The notes beneath the pieces are model-generated. The model had not been told where the DNA came from, did no database searches, and was given only the letters and a program-made list of their open reading frames with translations. This document shows positions 8,670 to 18,897 of a stretch of DNA of 32,392 bases, piece after piece. Location of the stretch: the NCBI GenBank assembly GCA_000934455.1, contig KN883994.1:5135-37526 (forward strand). The letters run 5' to 3'. This stretch comes from Apostichopus parvimensis (lineage: Eukaryota > Echinodermata > Holothuroidea > Aspidochirotida > Stichopodidae). Position numbers and translations under genes: made by a program. Position 1 is the first letter of the stretch. Every line of letters starts with the position of its first letter.

Positions 8670-11180
8670 AAAAGATATGGGTTTTTAAAGGTGGTATAGA
8701 TTGCTGTTACTCCGGCACATACAAGGAAAAGCAAGGCAATCAGTCCTTTGTTATGGTGGTCTCTCTTGGAATGACATTCGAATCTAACAGTGGAAAAATT
8801 TAAAACACACAAAAACAAAAAGTGAAACATTAATAACATGGGACAAATTTAAGGCCAACATTTTTGAGAGAGGAAATGAAGTAAAATTTCAGATGTTACT
8901 TTAAGTATCAACAATGGCAGTGGTGGGTGCTACGTGGGGCATGAGAGGGAAATTCCCCCCAGATTTTCCCCTTGCTACCCTCCTACCCCCTTACCCATGT
9001 TTCCCCCGATCAGATCTGCTACTTATCCAAAATATATAGAACCATAGGCTAATATGGTAGTTTGTATTAGAATCACTTTGCAATGCATTGCATTAATGTG
9101 AAAAATTGTCAATTGATAGCACCATTTTGCATCTAAGTAACTTTACTTGTAGAAAAAATCCCAAAGGGGAGAGGAAGCCCCTCTCCCATATCAGCATTAT
9201 ATTTTTGGCCCCCCCCAAAACAAAATATGCCTTTCCCCTAGTTGGCCCCCCTCCCCCAAATTATCTTCAATAGGGAAGAAAAATGTTATGCAGGTGTGAC
9301 AAAATTAATTAATCAATCCTAGAGCCTGTCGTCAGCAAAACGGCCGTAAAAATTATTGAATTTTGAGTTGGTTTGTCTCTCTTTCTTAATTAATATAAAC
9401 AAGTTAAGGCATCACAGACACACACACAGACACACAATCACCCGCATAGATTCCCTTTACCTCCAGCAAAGATTTCAAAGTTAAGGAGTTAGTGAGGGAA
9501 CACTTTTTTTTGTCAACATAAAAACAGAGACCAAACAGTGGAAACAGGAAAATCTGTGCGACCGACTGATTTGTTTGAACGACTCCCGGAGCGACATTTA
9601 TCTCAGATACGCATTGACTCACATGCAGTAGAGAAATAGACAGGACCCCCAGATCATCGGAAGTTCATCTAGGAGCTACGGAGGAAAGGAAAGACAAAAA
9701 TCATTGGAAAAAAAGTATTATATAATTGTGGAAGACCAAAAATAAACAGAAATTTGTGTTTGGTTCATTTCTAGCCAAACAACGACCTGCAATAGATGCT
9801 GACAGCCGGTGTTTCTAAGTACATTATAGTCAGCACTAGAAAACAAGGCTTTTGTTGTAGTGGTAAATGTTTGCATTTTGTTTTACATTTTGTGACATGT
9901 ATCACTTAGAATAATCTGAAATGAAACCTTGTATTAAATCCAATCTGCAGACTGACATTGAGAAATCATTTGTTTTCATATTTTATCTCAGCCACCGCCG
10001 CATTCTCAGGTTTGATTCTAAGGCAACCGATGTACAGTAGATCGTGCAGCTGGTCTACGGTAGAATATCGTGGCCAGAAGAAAAATCTCTGAATGAGAAG
10101 GAAATGTTCTGTTCACATTATACTTGGTTCCCCCATCGTGTCAAGAGCCAACCAATCAGTAAAGCAATGAGTAACTTGAAACTTAGCATCGACTGATTAA
10201 TTTCCAGATAAGTACAGTATAGTACTGTGTGTCATTTGCAATTTTACACAGGCTTGAAAACTCCTCAGAGCTAACTTGATAGTACTTATGAGGTTACAAC
10301 CAATTTACTGAAAACACTTTTAAACTACAGTGAGTTCTGTCAGTGGTTCAAAATAAAATTTCATATTTTTCTTCTTGAAATGTTTTGACAAATTTTAATG
10401 TAACTGTGTTATTATGTTTCATTGGCAATATTTGGCATTATTTATAGTTTTCTTGAATCCAAAGTAGGATATTGTTGGATACAATAGGTATTAACAGAGA
10501 TAGGTTTTCAAGTACAGTACCTTTAGATATTCCTTTAATATGGGTAATGGGGAGTTTCCATGGTGCCACAAAATAGTGACAAGTCCCAGGCAAACTGCCA
10601 ACTTTATATTCAAGTGATATTCCATTGTAATTTCTGTTTACAGCTATTACCCATCTAATTACAAGGGATATGCATGACTTCACACGAATGTGTTAGGACT
10701 GTTGGATTTATAGCGTGGACTTGTATAATTGGTACTTTGGGAAATATCCCCAAAATAGTACACGGGCCTCGATCTGGAATCAATTGTTCAAGAGAGTGCA
10801 GCTTATTATTTGTTGTGATTGTTGTTCACAGTATGGCTGTGAATGAATTGTGAATTTTAAGCAAAAATTGAAGCAACAACAGACCTTACACTGTTCTTTA
10901 ATATGCTGTGAAAAGAAGACCTTAATTCCACATATATACATTTGTGAACTTGAACTATTGAACTTTGTCAATATGTTTTTTTTATTGGCTTTGTCAATTA
11001 AACGCTGCAAAGAAAAATCCTATTTGAAGTTGTAACCTTGAAAATTACTGTCCTTTTGCAAAGTATTAAATTTGTAACAAAGAAACAAAAACAAAAAATA
11101 AATCCAACAGCTAGATATGCAAAAATTCCGTATCGGGACAATGAAAACATATATAGGCACACATCACATTTCTTATCACC
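8670..11180. other. Non-coding stretch; C-rich repeat debris and CA microsatellite
   Basis: No gene is recognised. 8930-9260 is a C-rich patch with CCCCC runs and TTTGGCCCCCC wording like the patch at 7.25 kb, probably decayed dispersed repeat. 9413-9436 is a CA/CAGA microsatellite. 9990-10090 is locally CpG-richer but carries no convincing frame. Confidence 0.5.
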
Positions 11181-11317
11181 AGGATTGCAAAACTTACTGG
11201 ATTGCATATTTACGGGTGACATACTTTTGTTATACCGTGCCTAGAACAAACTGGTAAACTTTTAACACTGTGCGCCCTCTATGTCCGGACCTCTCCAGTC
11301 AATGCCCTTCCTTCTCA
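11181..11317 (-). repeat. tRNA-like SINE, minus-strand copy with head, body start and tail
   Basis: Read on the minus strand it starts TGAGAAGGAAGGGCATTGAC and continues with TGGAGAGGTCCGGACATAGA, GGGCGC, TTACCAGTTTGTTCTAGG and CACGGTAT. It ends in a tail with CCAGTAAGTTTTGCAATCC. The head matches the plus-strand copy at 21569 almost base for base. The tail matches the minus-strand piece at 21412-21483. This copy shows that head and tail belong to one unit. Confidence 0.65.
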
Positions 11318-11351
11318 TTATACCACCTCCCCTTCCCAAAGTGACTTCCCT

Positions 11352-11434
11352 GTTAAAAGGTAACCAGTTCCTAACCAGCAGAACGAGAGTGCTAAGGTTG
11401 TGGAGAGACAGGTAAGCCAGGAGCGAAGTAAATT
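11352..11434 (+). repeat. tRNA-like SINE, 5'-truncated copy
   Basis: Starts within the T-arm region (TTAAAAGGTAACCAGTTCC) and runs through GAACGAGAGTGCTAAGGTTG and GAGACAGGTAAGCC to GAGCGAAGTAAATT. It faces away from the minus-strand copy, about 35 bp to its left, giving a head-to-head inverted pair. It contains a 5' splice-site-like CAG/GTAAGC at 11409-11416. Confidence 0.65.
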
Positions 11435-11627
11435 ACATATATAACTGTGTTTGGTCAGGAGAAGATATACAATTTCTAGTTCAGGTTTGATTAGTAACAA
11501 AGTTGACTGCACACCAAATTCCAGACAGCTAATTGTCAATAAATTGCGCAATTTATGTTGCAAGACTCCCTTTAACCCATGGCACAGACAGCAAATTGCT
11601 ATTGGTTCCCATGCTAAGGACTTTCAT

Positions 11628-11668
11628 CTTTTCAAGTAATTTCAAGTAATTTCTCCTTTCAAGTAACT
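11628..11668. repeat. Short tandem TTTCAAGTAA repeat
   Basis: TTTCAAGTAA occurs three times between 11631 and about 11667, the third copy after a short interruption (TTCTCC). No coding role is seen. Confidence 0.7.
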
Positions 11669-11826
11669 TGCCGTGGGTTCCTTTGTAATTATGTTGATCA
11701 GGGTTCAAAAATATCAGCCGCGATATTTGTGACCGACATACAGCTATATCAGCAAGCTGTTGTAATTGCAAAGATCTGGTGCATCTTATGGTTTGGGGAA
11801 GGATTATGTGCACCGTTTTCTCTCAC

Positions 11827-12080
11827 TTAAAGGTTGTCAGTATAGGCCCCAAATTATAGCATGCTATGATTGTTAGAAGTTGTCAAAAAGTACTTTCCTG
11901 GAGGTCTTTACTAGAGCTCCAAATTGTTCTCAGACATTTTTAAGGAACACACATGACTGATTGTCCCAGTGAGGAAAATTTCTTCAAAGGTTGTAATAAA
12001 AAACAGTTTAAAAATTTTGACCAAAAGGTGACCATATTTGAATATCTAGCATATTTGGGGCCAATACAGCATACCTTTAA
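11827..12080 (+). mobile_element. TTAA-flanked MITE, copy 1
   Basis: TTAA at 11827-11830 and 12077-12080 bracket a 246-bp element with imperfect terminal inverted repeats. The left end is AGGTTGTCAGTATAGGCCCC and the right end, reverse-complemented, is AGGTATGCTGTATTGGCCCC, followed by AAAT on both sides. A second copy lies inverted at 25421-25647. TTAA target sites are typical of the piggyBac and Kolobok superfamilies. There is no coding capacity, so it is non-autonomous. Confidence 0.72.
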
Positions 12081-12613
12081 GAAAAAAAACTGCCTTCATT
12101 TTCTTGTTGAAAATTGCCTTCGTGCCCTTTAGAAAGCTGAAAAACTTCCTGTGGTTTTAGGCGTTACCATTTCAATAAAACTCCAAGCTCTAAATTTAGT
12201 TACTTTGCCCCTCCCAATCCTTAATTCGAGCCCTGTAATACATATCCTCGCCACTGTAGCTTCACGGAGGAAGGATGCATCATTGAGATATTAGTTCCCT
12301 TTTTGGGGCTGATGATATTCCAATGGGTCTGTAAGCGGTTGGAATTATTGCTGTTATTTAAGAGTGTATAGCATTTCAAGTTTCCTTTTTTATCCATATC
12401 AGCTGGATGTTGCAACCTAACACTCATTGACACCGATGTACTACTGACACTTAAATGGTCAACAAGACCGGCTTCAAATTTTAGCCAGCTAACTATTGCT
12501 TAAAATATATTTCAAGAGTCCCACGTACTGGGAAAATTGCTGGCTCTTGAGGTATTCCGAGAAGTTGAAGGATGCTAAATTAGGCAATTAGATGCCTAAG
12601 TGAAAGGTTTAAA
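12081..12613. other. Non-coding stretch
   Basis: No gene or repeat is recognised between the MITE and the G-rich tract. Confidence 0.55.
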
Positions 12614-12648
12614 GGAGAGGGGAGGGGATGGGGGGGGGAGGGGGAGGG
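12614..12648 (+). other. G-rich tract with quadruplex potential
   Basis: At least five runs of three or more G are separated by one or two bases: GGGG-A-GGGG-AT-G9-A-GGGGG-A-GGG. This fits the G-quadruplex pattern on the plus strand. It is 45 bp upstream of the palindrome at 12692, so two non-B-DNA-prone sequences are adjacent. Confidence 0.7.
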
Positions 12649-12691
12649 CAGAGACATGAAATTTTAAGTGTTAGCATCAGTGAATGTTACT

Positions 12692-12754
12692 TGATTTCTG
12701 GCATATTTTGGGGTTATGACTATTAGTCATAACCCCAAAATATGCCAGAAATCA
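12692..12754. repeat. Perfect 31-bp inverted repeat with a 1-base centre
   Basis: The left arm 12692-12722 starts TGATTTCTGGCATATTTTGG and ends TTATGACTA. The right arm 12724-12754 is its exact reverse complement. One T (12723) separates them. The symmetry ends abruptly: bases 12691 and 12755 do not pair, and the outer flanks are unrelated. Confidence 0.95.
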
Positions 12755-14136
12755 GAAGTCAAAATTATTAAATTACATATAAGATGATACACATACTTTC
12801 TGATAGGATCACAGAAGGATAGGATTTAGTCTACTGTACATTCATAACAATATCACAAAGCTAAGTCAAGTAGATCTACTGTGAACATTATATTCTTTGA
12901 AACGTGAAGTTTAATACATCTGTTATTAAACCTGAAACTAGCAACACTAGGTGGTCATATTATCAATATGGTAATGTTCCCAAGCAGCACACCAATCAAC
13001 TGAACCAAAACCACCATCTTCTTTGAATTCTTTCATTTGAATAATCATGAACGTATCTAAAAATCTTACACTGCTTGATATGAGACACCTAGATGAAAAA
13101 GGGAATTTCATGCTTAATAAATACCTCAATGTTCAATGCTGGAGGTATAATCAATAAATTAACACAATCAATTATATCACGTTTGACTGAATAAAATATT
13201 CGAACTATATATCTCCATTTTTTAACCCAAAATGTTTTAGATCAAAGTGTGGCTGTGCCAAGGGAGAGTGTATATATATCACAAAAAGACCAAACTACAA
13301 TAACAAGGCCACATGTGCAATATAAGCCTTAAATAATCAATATTTTTATCTATTCAACTATGCTTACTTAGCCAGATCAGATACAAGACCATAGGACTCT
13401 TACCATAGCAATCTTTGTCTGTGATAGCAACCTTCATATAATAACAAAGACCAGCTGTGCAGGCAAATGTGTCACCAATCAATTAAACATTGTACTACTG
13501 TTATTCAACACTTCTTCTCCACATATCTACACACTTGGTTACAGATCAGTGACACCAGATAGAAACTCACTGGAAATAATAATACCCATTACATGGAAGG
13601 AAATTCCATGGTCAGTTGTTAGCTTGGAGTAAAGCTTATCAATGAAAATAGATTTGCTGTCTGCAGTATACTGCCACTGCATGTGCACAGTCCAATTGCA
13701 TTGTGCCTGCTGAGCTGTATATTGTTTACTGATTTGTTAAGGTTCACTGCACTCATCTGACCTCCATTTAATTTTGATTAACAGATACTGTACTCTTCAG
13801 CCTCATACTTGATACTGTATTTCTCGACAGATTTTGAAAACTTTTAATTGTGCTTTGTTTTAGTAGATTAGGGCTTATGAGAACAAGGGTATTAGGTCTG
13901 AGTTTAAATAATACTGTCTATATCAAACACAGTTCTAGGTATATATTTGTCAAGGTCAATAAAAAAAAAAAAAAGAAGAAAAGAAGTGAACAGTTTTGCC
14001 TATGGAAACATTTGCAGTCAACTTGATAAACAAAACAAAACACTATGCGGTGCTTCACATTGTTGAAATTGATCGCAAATTAGGCTGCTTGCCTTTGCTA
14101 CACTTGTGTCAAATACAAAAATTAAATTAGGAAAAT
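12755..14136. other. Non-coding stretch
   Basis: No gene is recognised. There is a 14-base poly-A run with adjacent A/G-rich sequence near 13961-13985. TACTGTA motifs occur at about 12831, 13786 and 13813. Confidence 0.55.
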
Positions 14137-14346
14137 AAGGATCTAACAAATCTATGAATATTAAGGAAGCATTGGTCCTAAATAGGCTGAGCCACCTGAC
14201 AAAAGGTGTAATTTCAAACCGATATAGCACTTTGGCATAAGTTAGCAGTTTGTGGGGTGAACGTGTAGCTTGAAATAGTTTCTAAATTACAGTTTAGTTT
14301 GAATGAGGGTTAGTCTAGTTTCGATCGAGGTCATAACATGTGCAGG
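14137..14346. repeat. Dispersed repeat, copy B (partner at 7361-7549)
   Basis: Same family and orientation as 7361-7549. It ends almost exactly where the duplicated assembly block begins (14332), which suggests that this repeat helped break the assembly. The minus-strand frame again contains FEITPFVRW and SLIFIDLLDP. Confidence 0.85.
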
Positions 14347-15617
14347 AATATTCAAGCAACTTTGCTACAATCAATCCAACGCAGCAAACACTTTGTCTAA
14401 AAGAAAATGGATGATATTCTTTAACTTTCTATCCTTTGTGAACCTTTGAAGTTAATTTTGATTTCATCGATCCTGGTGAGATTCAGATAAAAGTTTGTAC
14501 CAGATGAAGATTAATAAGTGCATTGTCTTTCATTGGTCTGAATCATTAATTACCGATTAGGCAGATTAGCCTACCGTGTCATAAAGACCCACCCGGAACT
14601 GGTGTGCCTCTGTGTAAGTGCATGGTTTTGAAACCTCCGGCTGCAAGGTGATATGCCAAATGCCTTGATTGTTTCAAGGCCCCAGCACTGCCCGTTGGAT
14701 CACTGAGCTAGTAGTAATTTATGCCTCCTATAAATTACCATCATCTTGTGCCAAAATTCATTGCAAAATGGAAATTTGATGCTTCTAATGAAGTTGCATA
14801 TTAGGGTATCGCTTTATCATCAATGCTTCATGAGTTGAAGAGTTTTACATAATTCCCTCGGCTTGTGATGTCACATTAGTAAAAAGATCCAACCATTTCA
14901 CACTACATTATTAATGATTATTATTAAAGTACAGTACAATCTAGTGTTCTAGCTCGTTTTATTAATTTAGATCTGCTCTACATACAACACAAATACATCC
15001 TCTTAATCCTCTAATTCTATTAATTGGGTTAATTAACCCACAGATTAAATGTTTCTTAAGGTACACATGTTGCAATTTCTCAGACTACACTTATTACAAA
15101 CCAACCTCCATCCCTATAGGTGTTATGAACCCAGCTGTGCTTTTCCCTAATTAAATTCCCCTAGCGACAGCTATCGAAACACAAACTATTTTATTAGCTT
15201 GTTGTAAAACATGCAGCTGGCTCAAATACTTTGTGATAAGTCCCATAAAAAAACCCATAATGATGTATGTAGCCTACAGGATACAATGATACTTCAGAGA
15301 TGATTACCACTTAAAGCGTTTTATCTTATGCTCCGCAAACATTGCAATAGACTGCCATCAAGTGATTGAGCTTAACTCCAGACTTGTTCATTCATGAAAT
15401 GACTGCTAGCAACAGCTATTAATGCGAACGACCAAAATTTGCACCAAATATTTTGAAATTCCTTCTTGCAGCAGCTAGTGAAATAACAAACTATTATATT
15501 AGCTTGTTGTAAAGTATGCAGCATTTTCAAAGACTTTTGAGAGCGCAGCAGATCCACAACCATGTACCCCTGTATCTAGTGTACAGCCTACAGGGTACAA
15601 TACCACACTTTCAGAGA
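14332..15617. repeat. Left copy of a 1286-bp duplication flanking the gap
   Basis: Matches 15668-16953 at a constant offset of 1336 with no indel and no mismatch seen at any point compared. It ends at the N-run. It is best explained as the overlapping end of the left contig, not a biological duplication. No gene is recognised inside. Confidence 0.95.
15161..15617. repeat. Diverged ~313-bp tandem repeat, left-contig copy
   Basis: Unit 1 starts at CTAGCGACAG (15161) and unit 2 at CTAGTGAAATAAC (15474). Shared landmarks in order are ACAAACTATT-TATTAGCTTG, TTGTAAA-ATGCAGC and CCTACAGG-TACAAT. Unit 2 is cut by the gap at 15617. The complete version is at 16497-17090. Confidence 0.75.
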
Positions 15618-15667
15618 NNNNNNNNNNNNNNNNNNNNNNNNNNNNNNNNNNNNNNNNNNNNNNNNNN
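15618..15667. other. Assembly gap, 50 N
   Basis: Exactly 50 Ns, a conventional placeholder size. Both sides are the same sequence, so the true gap length is probably negative. Confidence 0.99.
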
Positions 15668-16953
15668 CATAACATGTGCAGGAATATTCAAGCAACTTTG
15701 CTACAATCAATCCAACGCAGCAAACACTTTGTCTAAAAGAAAATGGATGATATTCTTTAACTTTCTATCCTTTGTGAACCTTTGAAGTTAATTTTGATTT
15801 CATCGATCCTGGTGAGATTCAGATAAAAGTTTGTACCAGATGAAGATTAATAAGTGCATTGTCTTTCATTGGTCTGAATCATTAATTACCGATTAGGCAG
15901 ATTAGCCTACCGTGTCATAAAGACCCACCCGGAACTGGTGTGCCTCTGTGTAAGTGCATGGTTTTGAAACCTCCGGCTGCAAGGTGATATGCCAAATGCC
16001 TTGATTGTTTCAAGGCCCCAGCACTGCCCGTTGGATCACTGAGCTAGTAGTAATTTATGCCTCCTATAAATTACCATCATCTTGTGCCAAAATTCATTGC
16101 AAAATGGAAATTTGATGCTTCTAATGAAGTTGCATATTAGGGTATCGCTTTATCATCAATGCTTCATGAGTTGAAGAGTTTTACATAATTCCCTCGGCTT
16201 GTGATGTCACATTAGTAAAAAGATCCAACCATTTCACACTACATTATTAATGATTATTATTAAAGTACAGTACAATCTAGTGTTCTAGCTCGTTTTATTA
16301 ATTTAGATCTGCTCTACATACAACACAAATACATCCTCTTAATCCTCTAATTCTATTAATTGGGTTAATTAACCCACAGATTAAATGTTTCTTAAGGTAC
16401 ACATGTTGCAATTTCTCAGACTACACTTATTACAAACCAACCTCCATCCCTATAGGTGTTATGAACCCAGCTGTGCTTTTCCCTAATTAAATTCCCCTAG
16501 CGACAGCTATCGAAACACAAACTATTTTATTAGCTTGTTGTAAAACATGCAGCTGGCTCAAATACTTTGTGATAAGTCCCATAAAAAAACCCATAATGAT
16601 GTATGTAGCCTACAGGATACAATGATACTTCAGAGATGATTACCACTTAAAGCGTTTTATCTTATGCTCCGCAAACATTGCAATAGACTGCCATCAAGTG
16701 ATTGAGCTTAACTCCAGACTTGTTCATTCATGAAATGACTGCTAGCAACAGCTATTAATGCGAACGACCAAAATTTGCACCAAATATTTTGAAATTCCTT
16801 CTTGCAGCAGCTAGTGAAATAACAAACTATTATATTAGCTTGTTGTAAAGTATGCAGCATTTTCAAAGACTTTTGAGAGCGCAGCAGATCCACAACCATG
16901 TACCCCTGTATCTAGTGTACAGCCTACAGGGTACAATACCACACTTTCAGAGA
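15668..16953. repeat. Right copy of the 1286-bp duplication
   Basis: Identical to 14332-15617 wherever I compared them. It continues without a break into unique sequence after 16953, as expected for the start of the right contig. A 63-codon minus-strand frame is present in both copies simply because the DNA is repeated. Confidence 0.95.
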
Positions 16954-17090
16954 TGAGTAGGACTACCAGCGTTAATCATATCTGCGGCAGACATATTGCT
17001 TATCACCGTGGACTTGCTTATTCATGACTGCTAATAATGACTATTGATCATATTTAAATGAGAGACCGAAGTTTGCACTTTTCTGTTGTG
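16497..17090. repeat. Two-unit diverged tandem repeat, ~313-bp period
   Basis: Unit 1 (16497-16809) and unit 2 (16810-17090) share a series of landmarks. These are ACTATT-TATTAGCTTGTTGTA, CCTACAGG-TACAAT, a TTCAGAGATGA block, GACTTG-TTATTCATGA followed by GACTGCTA, and AC(G)ACC(G)AA-TTTGCAC. Identity looks moderate, so this is an old duplication. Function is unknown. Confidence 0.72.
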
Positions 17091-17193
17091 AAGAATTGTG
17101 AGTTGGTACTGTGCATAGAAGGTCCCTGATGTACGACTTTGTAAATCACCTTCATGCAGGCTTTCCATACATTTGGTTGCCAATTTACTATAA

Positions 17194-17447
17194 TTTTCCC
17201 AAACTTAAGTAGTATCATGATTTAATAGGAGGTGAACTGTATGGGAAAATTTATAATCAGAGACGTAGATTGATCAAATTAATGCTTAATCTGATTCAAT
17301 ATAACCACTCGTTATAAATATTTTCCCAAACTTAAGTAGTATCATGATTTAATAGTAGGTGTACTGTATGGGGAAATTTATAATCAGAGACGTAGATTGA
17401 TCAAATTAAAGCTTAATCTGATTCAATATAACCACTCGCTATAAATG
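17194..17447. repeat. 127-bp tandem duplication
   Basis: Unit 1 (17194-17320) and unit 2 (17321-17447) both begin TTTTCCCAAACTTAAGTAGT and end CACTCG-TATAAAT. A handful of substitutions are seen (for example GGAGGTGAAC versus GTAGGTGTAC, and AATGCTT versus AAAGCTT). There are no indels. Confidence 0.95.
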
Positions 17448-18257
17448 AATAACTCCACTTGATTTACCCCCCCCAAAAAAAAAATTGGTTAACCAGACGT
17501 CTGTATATAATATACAACATTATTATTCATCAGCACTGGATAGAAGACAGACAAGAGGACTGAAGTAGATCAGTATAGTTATCCAAGTTTTGAGCTTTTC
17601 TGATCTTAGACTTTACTTTATCTCTTTTCTGAAGCAAAACTCGACAGGTCAAAATAGTTTATAAAAACTGCATTCTTATGAGACTTGAGTATCGAGTACC
17701 AAAATTTAACCAAAATTAATGCAGGGCTGCATTGAGGTTTCCAATACAAAAATAGGGGTCTGCTTCAGATGGACTGCTTTAAAATAACTAACATACTAGC
17801 TCTATAAATTACATGAACCCTTTTACAACATCTGGGCAAAATGAGACAGTGTTATCAGACTGTATACATGTAAACATGCAGAATTTAATTTACTGCCTCA
17901 TTCAAATCTGCACTTACTTCACGAAAATGACGAAAAAATTAATTAAATTCCTTCCTTCCTCCCTCCCGACTATAGAAACTTGCAATGACATTTACAATTG
18001 AGCTCCGATAATACAGTGTGTTTTCAGCTTTACACAGCTATATAACTCATTCATCATGTGCGATGTTGTGTGCTTTCATATAATTGCACTTTTAATTGCA
18101 CATAAGTTCTCACTATGATCCAACTGATATTGTTTTTCATATATTGTTTTAAGAAGATATATACAGAAGAACTTGGCATCACTTACTCGTCTGGGCATTT
18201 ACGAATGAGGATGCTTACCTGTCTTCAAGACAAATGCACTCCAGTCTACCTAGCATA
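17448..18257. other. Non-coding stretch
   Basis: No gene is recognised. Short open frames near 17813 and 18115 lack protein-like features. Confidence 0.55.
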
Positions 18258-18320
18258 CCATCTGGTAATATCTTGCCTAGGTCACCTGGTAATATTCTTG
18301 CCTAGGTCCCCCCCCCCCCC
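18258..18320. repeat. Two-copy 25-bp tandem plus poly-C
   Basis: CTGGTAATAT(T)CTTGCCTAGG occurs twice in tandem between 18260 and 18307 and is followed by 13 C (18308-18320). The C count may be assembly-limited. Confidence 0.8.
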
Positions 18321-18395
18321 GATGAAGGTGCTAAAGTCATCACAGAGTACACCCATCGTGTAACAGTATGGAATTCCTAGATTCATCTCTGCAGT

Positions 18396-18897
18396 TAATG
18401 GGGATCTTCAGCGTTTCTACCCATCCTAACAGAGCCATAGATACGGAGGTACTTAAGTCCAGTGTTATTCCGATATGGAGACTTGGATACAATTTTAATG
18501 ACACTCAAAGCTAAAAACTCAGCCTAAAATATTATTTAAGCTTAAAATGCAGTAGCAATGAAATAATAAAATAGAGCGAAAATAAATACAATAGCAAGAA
18601 AAAGCTTTAAATACAATTCCAAAGAAGTTTACTGATTGGTTGACGACCGGACAGTGGGCAACATTTCGTTGCTGATATGTTGTCCTAGTTACGCGTGGTC
18701 AAAATGTTACCTCGAATATGTGGGACTATGTGTGAATTGAGGGAATGTTCAGTTAGTCTGCCCATAAATGTCCAGTTCGAGACTCCTCAAAGGAAATTGT
18801 CAGTGATTTCGGAGACTAAAGTTTGTCCAGTTTTTTGGAAAGGACAAACATGACAGCGCCCTCAGTTTATTTTTGGGCATGGCTGAGATCCCCATTA
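18396..18897. mobile_element. Putative TA-flanked MITE (~0.5 kb)
   Basis: TA at 18396-18397 and 18896-18897 flank matching ends. The left end is ATGGGGATCTTCAGCG and the right end, reverse-complemented, is ATGGGGATCTCAGCC. These are 10 bp identical and then similar with a one-base offset. A TA target duplication with short inverted ends fits Tc1/mariner-type non-autonomous elements. No transposase is seen. The interior (498 bp) is unique within this window. Confidence 0.45.

Noticed and set aside
8401-8688. 95-codon plus-strand open frame
   Set aside because: Its second half is the translation of an 18-bp minisatellite and the first half has no protein features.
15372-16899. Identical 63-codon minus-strand frame found twice, suggesting a conserved gene
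   Set aside because: It recurs only because the assembly contains the same 1286 bp on both sides of the gap. Identity is total, not coding-specific.
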